From: Lentzea cavernae
GTDB lineage: Bacteria > Actinomycetota > Actinomycetes > Mycobacteriales > Pseudonocardiaceae
Reading direction: 5' to 3'
DNA length: 64,000 bases
Assembly (NCBI RefSeq): GCF_014653695.1
Contig: NZ_BNAR01000005.1
Location: forward strand, 186,001-250,000
Shown piece after piece: positions 59,572 through 64,000 of this stretch. The notes below the pieces were generated by a model that was given only the letters and a program-made list of their open reading frames with translations, was not told the origin of the DNA and ran no database searches. Position 1 is the stretch's first letter. The number at the start of each line of letters is the position of its first letter. The translations under genes and the position numbers were made by a program.

Positions 59572-59587
59572 TCGAACATATGTACGA
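59572..59587. promoter_or_regulatory. LexA-type SOS box
   Basis: TCGAACATATGTACGA matches the actinobacterial LexA consensus TCGAAC-N4-GTTCGA at all but one position. It lies 24 bases before ATG 59611, where the -35 region of that operon should be, so LexA binding would block transcription until DNA damage. Confidence 0.7.
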
Positions 59588-59610
59588 ATGCAGTGATAGG
59601 TTCTCGCGTC

Positions 59611-59921
59611 ATGGATCGGCAGCTTCTTGAATCGTCCCAAATGGACGGCACACTCACCTACAGGTACGACTCGACCGGACGACCGGTGGCTCTCTTGCCG
59701 GCGAGGTGCAAGCTCGGGCGGCACACGCTCGGCCACTCCCAGTTCCGCGCGGTCGTACAAGATGGTGAAGCCCACATCAGCTGCCTCGCATGCGCGACCA
59801 ACGGCTCCGACGACGCCTGGCGGCCACGGCGCCTGCTCCCGACAGCGCGGAACTGTCCGAGGAGCGCTACTTCGAACTCGCCCTCCGCCGCGCGAACCGT
59901 GCACTGACCGCGAGCAGGTGA
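59611..59921 (+). pseudogene. Small conserved protein with apparent frameshift
   Basis: ATG 59611 opens MDRQLLESSQMDGTLTYRYDSTGRPVALLPARCKLGRHTLG and continues to CLACATNGSDDAWRPR in one frame. A plausible C-terminus (APAPDSAELSEERYFELALRRANRALTASR) then lies in the next frame and stops at 59921, two bases before the next gene. A one-base deletion near 59826-59840 would explain this. As written, the first frame runs on to 59907 with unrelated sequence. C-x2-C and His residues suggest metal binding; the function is unknown. The start lacks a ribosome site and may be leaderless. Confidence 0.6.
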
Positions 59922-59923
59922 AG

Positions 59924-60253
59924 ATGACGCTCCACACTCCGTACACGACATGGGAGGGCGACACCATCCACGGCCGGAGGGCTGTACTCACCAGCGTCGG
60001 GGTCCAGCTGGATCGCCTGTTCGCCCGTGTCGCAGGTGCACCACGACACGTGATCGAGACCGGCCTGGACATGACCGGCGAGGTCCACGGCAGGCTTCAC
60101 GGCCGCTTTCCGAGCATCGATGGCGACTGGTTCGGCGTCGTCAACTACGAGATCGGCTACGCAGACGGCCGCCCGCAGAAGGTGCACCTGGTCAACCAAC
60201 TGGTGCCGTTCCACGTGCTGCGACTGCGCGAACGGCCCGGCGGGCGAAGCTAG
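59924..60253 (+). CDS. Hypothetical protein between SOS box and ligD
   Basis: The 109-aa protein starts at ATG 59924 after an AGGTGA ribosome site. The sequence (TTWEGDTIHGRRAVLTSVGVQLDRLFARVAGAPRHVIETGLDMTG ... VNYEIGYADGRPQKVHLVNQLVPFHVLRLRERPGGR) is mixed alpha/beta with no recognised motif. It lies in the same operon as the ligase, so a role in DNA repair is possible but not shown. Confidence 0.65.
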   Translation: MTLHTPYTTWEGDTIHGRRAVLTSVGVQLDRLFARVAGAPRHVIETGLDMTGEVHGRLHGRFPSIDGDWFGVVNYEIGYADGRPQKVHLVNQLVPFHVLRLRERPGGRS

Positions 60254-60314
60254 GCCGTTCGGGTTACCTTCGGATTCCTGGTGAGCAGGCAACACACCAG
60301 GATCGGAGGTCGCC

Positions 60315-61214
60315 GTGGCACACGACTCCGTTCCCGCTTGGGTCGACCCGATGTTGGCCAAGCCCGACGGCGACCGCCTGCGGGAGGGTCCGCAGTGGGC
60401 TAACGAGTACAAGCTCGACGGCTACCGCGTCGCGATGCGCATCGGCGCCGACGGAACGACAGCGCTGACGAGCCGCAACGGCCTCGACCTCACTGCCGAG
60501 TTCGCTGAGCTGACCGACGTGCTCACCGCGGCGCTGCGAGGGCGCGCCGCGGTGCTCGACGGTGAGGTCGTGGTCTACAACGAGGCCGGTCAAATCGACT
60601 TCGGCCTGCTGCAGCAACGCCGAGGCCGCTTCCAGAAGCACAACGCCGCCAGGCGCACCGACCCGTTCGAGGACGTGCCCGTCCGCTTCCTGGCGTTCAA
60701 TCTCCTGCTGGTCGACGACCAACTCCTCCTCGACCAGCCGTACGAGCAGCGGCGGCGACTGCTCACCGAGTTGCCGATGCCGAATCCGTTTCGGATCACC
60801 ATCGTGCCGTCGTTCACCTCCGACGAGCTCGCCGCCGAACGGCTCACTCCGCAGCGGCTCCTGGAGCGCGTCGCCGCAGAGGGACACGAAGGCCTCGTCG
60901 CCAAGCGCCTCGGCTCCCCCTACCTACCGGGCAAACGTCCCGACTTCTGGTGCAAGCACCCGCCCATGCAGACCCGCGAGGTCATCGTGTGCGGCTGGCG
61001 ACTGGGCCAGAGCGGCTTCACCGGCACCGTCGGCGGCCTCCTGCTCGGTGCACACGCCCCAGACACAGGCGACTTGGTCTACATCGGCGACGTCGGCAGC
61101 GGCTTCACCCGGCAAGAACGCGGCCAACTGCGCGACCGACTCAAGCCGTTGGAACGCGCCGGCCATCCCTTCGCGGCCGCACCTCCGCGTGAGGACGTCG
61201 TGCGCGCTCGATAA
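60315..61214 (+). CDS. LigD-type ATP-dependent DNA ligase domain
   Basis: This 299-aa protein has the nucleotidyltransferase motif I EYKLDGYRVAM with the adenylated Lys33, motif III-like LDGEVVVYNEAGQIDFG, motif IV EGLVAKRLGS and motif V DFWCKH, then the OB fold to residue ~299. Similar bacterial NHEJ ligases join double-strand breaks together with Ku. The TAA at 61212 sits where homologues have a Trp (R-W-V-x-P-x-LVGEV), and the reading frame continues without shift into the polymerase part. So this is probably the first half of a former ligase-polymerase fusion. The ligase domain itself is intact. Confidence 0.85.
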   Translation: MAHDSVPAWVDPMLAKPDGDRLREGPQWANEYKLDGYRVAMRIGADGTTALTSRNGLDLTAEFAELTDVLTAALRGRAAVLDGEVVVYNEAGQIDFGLLQQRRGRFQKHNAARRTDPFEDVPVRFLAFNLLLVDDQLLLDQPYEQRRRLLTELPMPNPFRITIVPSFTSDELAAERLTPQRLLERVAAEGHEGLVAKRLGSPYLPGKRPDFWCKHPPMQTREVIVCGWRLGQSGFTGTVGGLLLGAHAPDTGDLVYIGDVGSGFTRQERGQLRDRLKPLERAGHPFAAAPPREDVVRAR

Positions 61215-62269
61215 GTGGATCCGACCTTGGTTGGCGAGGTCCAATTCCGGCAGTTCACCCGCGGTGACGACGGGCGGCTGCGGCACACCGCGTGGCGCGG
61301 CCTGCACGCGGACCGCGACACCACAGCCCCTGCACTTGCTCCGAAACCACCTCAGCTCAGCAGCCGTGTCACGGTCAACGCCGGAGGACGCACGCTCACC
61401 CTGTCCAACTTGGACAAGCCCCTGTACCCGGACGACACCACCAAGAGCGAGGTCATCACCTACTACAGCCGCATCGCGCCAGTCCTACTACCGCACCTGG
61501 CGAACAGGCCCGTCACGTTCGTCCGCTTCCCCCACCGCGTCCACGGGCAGAAGTTCTTCCAGAAGAACCTCGACGCCAGCACACCCGACTGGCTGCCGAC
61601 GGTGCGACTGCGCGGCGGCGGTTCCCGGCGCGGAGCCGACACCGACGAGATCGTTCGCTATCCCTTGCTGGAGGAGCTCGCCGCACTCGTGTGGGTCGCG
61701 AACCTCGCCGCACTCGAACTCCACGTTCCTCAATGGACGGTTTCGAACGGCGTGCAGAGCCCACCGGACCGACTCGTGTTCGACCTCGATCCAGGCCCAG
61801 GCACCACGGTCGTCGACTGCTGCCGCGTGGCCGAGCGGTTGTACGAGGTGCTCGTCGCCGAAGGGCTGGCGCCTGTGGCCACAACATCAGGATCGAAGGG
61901 CATTCAGGTCTACGCGGGCGTCGAGATGACCAGCACACAATCCCTTCGGCCTACGCGAAGACCATCGCGGCGGCGTTCGAACGGGAGACACCTCAGCACG
62001 TGACGGCCGCGATGTCGAGGGCCCGCCGGGAAGGCAGAGTGTTCATCGACTGGAGCCAGAACAACATCGCCAAGACCACTATCTCTCCCTATTCGCTGCG
62101 TGACCATGACGAGCCGACCGTGGCTACGCCTGTCACCTGGGCGGAGGTTCACAGCTGCCGCAAGCCGGACGAGTTGACGTTCACCGCGGATGACGTGCTC
62201 AAGCGGACTGCAGACCTCGGCGACCTCTTCGCGATGGTGGCGCAGGAGCGAGCGCCACTACCTGATTGA
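61215..62269 (+). pseudogene. LigD polymerase (primase-like) domain, frameshifted
   Basis: The frame from GTG 61215 encodes the end of the ligase linker (VDPTLVGEVQFRQFTR) and the PolDom of LigD: LTLSNLDKPLYPDDTTKSEVITYYSRIAPVLLPHLANRPVT, the catalytic pair in LVFDLDPGPGTT, and GSKGIQVYAG. After about 61930 it turns to unrelated sequence. The proper C-terminus (AYAKTIAAAFERETPQHVTAAM ... VFIDWSQNNIAKTTISPYSLR ... PVTWAEV) lies in another frame to 62269. One indel at about 61925-61945 accounts for it. This domain adds (ribo)nucleotides during end joining and is probably lost or misread here. Confidence 0.8.
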
Positions 62270-62447
62270 CGCGGCACGATCTGCCAGTGGTGGCGCCGTG
62301 GGTCGAACGTCCACAGAACCCCCTCCCACCACGCTCACGGCCAACGATTCGGCGAATGGCCAGATAGTCACTGCGCGAACATCTCCCTTGGCACCGCCGT
62401 TCGAGCGAAGCAGATAACTGTCGGTGGTCCGCCATATGGTGTAGAGG

Positions 62448-64000
62448 TGGCAAGTCGACGTGAAGGCGACCAAGTAGCCAGCCCGTACTCGACGGGTGGC
62501 GGCGGCACCGTTCTAGAGCACCGGTTCGGGGCGACCCTGCTGGCCAACCTGCTCATGGGCGACCCGGTGCCTGCCCTGGGAGATGACGTAGTCCCGGTGT
62601 CAGTGCGGTTCCAAGCCAGCGCTTTCAGCCCGGTGGACGACCTGGTTGTCGTGGGCGATACCCCAGATGGTGGGCAGCGACGGTTGTCGATCGGTGTTCG
62701 CAGAGCTCCGAGCTTCGCGGCCAGCGACGCTCCCACGGTGGGCCTGCTGGTGTCGTATCTACGAGTTGTCACCGACCACTGGGACGAGGTCCGAGCTGGC
62801 CGCTGGCGTCTGGGACTGGCAGTGGTGAGCCCGAATCCGGCGGTGCGTCAGCTGGGCGAGCTTGGAGTGATCGCGCACGGGCAACCTGACGAGGAGGCGT
62901 TCCGGGCTGCGGTGAACCAAGTTGGCCGCAGCAACTACCCTGCTCGTACGCGTTTGAAGCATCTTGACGAGCTGGTCGCCCAGGCTACCGCGGACGAGAA
63001 GGTGCGCACAGAAGCCTCGTCCGGTGAGTTGACTTGGCGCCTTCTGCACGTGCTGCGGCTGCGGGAGTTGCGGTTGGAGGGCACCGACGAGTCCGATCGC
63101 ACGGTGACCGTCGCTCGCCTGCGCAGTGTCGTACCGGACTTGTCGTTGGCGCGAGCCGACGCCCTGTTCGACGGGCTGGAAAGGCTGTCGCGGCGCTACG
63201 CACCTGCGGCGGCCACCGTGACCGGGGAAATGGTGCGCCGGGATCTGTCTGGGACAGTGGTCGATCGCTCGCCCTCCTTTGCCAAGGCGTGGCGGGTGCT
63301 GGACGCACTGTCGGAGACGGCCGCCGCCGAGGTGAGGTTCGGCTTTACCAGGGCCGGGGCGACGATGGAGCTGCCTCGTCCCAGCGCTGGGGAGGCACTG
63401 GTCGCCGCAATGGGCGCAGCCGCGTCGCGGAGCTCCGCGCTGGTCATCACCGGCGAGCCGGATGCCGGCAAGTCTGCGCTGGCATTGCGAACAGCAGGGC
63501 GAGTGCGCACGCAAGGGGCCGCGGTCACCCTACTCAACCTGCGGCAGATGCCCGCGACACTAGTAGAGCTCGAGGCACTGCTGGGCGCCCGGCTCGCCCA
63601 GGTGTTGGGTGCTGCCGCCGTGGGCACGGGGCGACTGCTGTTGGTCGACGGCGCCGAGTCGGTGCTGGAAGGGCGCGGCCTCCTGCTGTCCGCTCTGGCC
63701 CGCGCGGCGATGAGCGTCGGGTTCGGTGTAGTAGCGGTGACACGGACTGACGGCTTCGGGGCGGTCCGCGACCTGCTTGAGCGCGCCGCACGTGAGGCGC
63801 AGCGCGATTGCGGGAGCCAGGCTGATGGAAAACTGGTCGTCGAGCACGAAGTCGCGCGGTTGACCCTGGGCGAGATCTCCCAGGTGGTCGAGGCGTTCCC
63901 GCAGCTGCAGCGCTGGGCGGACGATCAGCGTGCGATGTGGCTGCTGGGCCGACCCGGTCTGGTCGACATGCTGCTGCGTGCCGGTCCTGAGATCGCCGCA
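62448..64000 (+). pseudogene. STAND-like NTPase with possible nuclease N-terminus; frameshift, cut at window edge
   Basis: GTG 62448 opens GGGGTVLEHRFGATLLANLLMGDPVPAL in one frame, which stops at 62589-62591. From 62582 another frame continues GDDVVPVSVRFQASAFSPVDDLVV to the right edge without a stop. A single missing base at 62579-62582 explains the break. The N-terminal part has E (LEHRF), D-D (PVDDLVVV) and RRLSIGVRR spaced like a PD-(D/E)xK/Cap4 core. A P-loop GEPDAGKSAL (63452-63475) and a Walker B-like RLLLVDGAESVL follow. STAND ATPases with nuclease domains are often phage-defence proteins; that role is inferred. Confidence 0.6.

Noticed and set aside
46127..59620. Search for a duplicated tRNA-Leu 3' end (att repeat)
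   Set aside because: GTTCAAGT recurs at 46455 but only as part of a local dyad; no copy longer than 8 bases was found near the integrase.
62646..63750. Two open frames (62646-62828 and 63034-63750) at the right edge
   Set aside because: Both are out of frame with the P-loop-bearing reading that stays open to the edge, and are Gly/Arg/Ala-biased shadows.
1..64000. CRISPR arrays, insertion sequences, rRNA
   Set aside because: No regularly spaced repeats, transposase motifs or rRNA sequence were seen while reading the window.

Overview
The window is GC-rich actinobacterial chromosome (GTG/TTG starts, ATGA/GTGA overlaps, an F420-type oxidoreductase, a PknG-GlnH module, a Wbl protein, DUF5753 regulators). 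The gene set suggests Pseudonocardiaceae or a relative; this is inferred from gene content, not from a marker gene.

1-45.9 kb is mostly ordinary chromosome. From left to right it holds: the end of a glnH-like gene with pknG and a zinc-ribbon PP2C phosphatase; two hydrolases; a LacI-controlled ribose/fructose-type ABC importer with two visible operators; a SnoaL/HxlR pair; the large helicase HrpA, followed by a long pyrimidine-rich non-coding tract; small DUF genes, an adenosine-deaminase homologue and a threonine-aldolase homologue coupled to a tyrosine recombinase; an ECF42-like sigma factor with its DGPF partner and a symmetric divergent promoter; uppP and metabolic genes; a 26.7-33.7 kb region where three genes share one upstream motif, including a 1211-aa HTH-STAND-WD40 protein; an M20 peptidase/SDR/hydrolase operon; glutaminase; a PucR regulator; a TetR/GAP pair; and an ABC exporter with a two-component system whose codon use departs from its neighbours.

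46.1-59.6 kb starts with tRNA-Leu(GAG) and reads as an integrated actinomycete element. It has a TraB/FtsK-type translocase, two small membrane proteins, a Wbl protein, an excisionase-like HTH protein, a divergent XRE regulator with several palindromes, two paralogous HTH-Nudix-like proteins around a cupin, two DUF5753 regulators, a RecF-like ATPase, a decayed cytosine methyltransferase, an AbrB-like protein and a tyrosine integrase. No replication initiator was recognised, and no second copy of the tRNA end was found. Six copies of ACCYGTCCC lie between the tRNA and the tra gene.

59.6-64 kb begins with a LexA-like SOS box in front of a short operon ending in a LigD-type ligase-polymerase, then a STAND-like NTPase with a possible nuclease domain that runs off the edge. 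Five apparent lesions (frameshifts or stops) fall within 57.5-62.6 kb, against none noticed elsewhere, so this part is either decaying or poorly sequenced.
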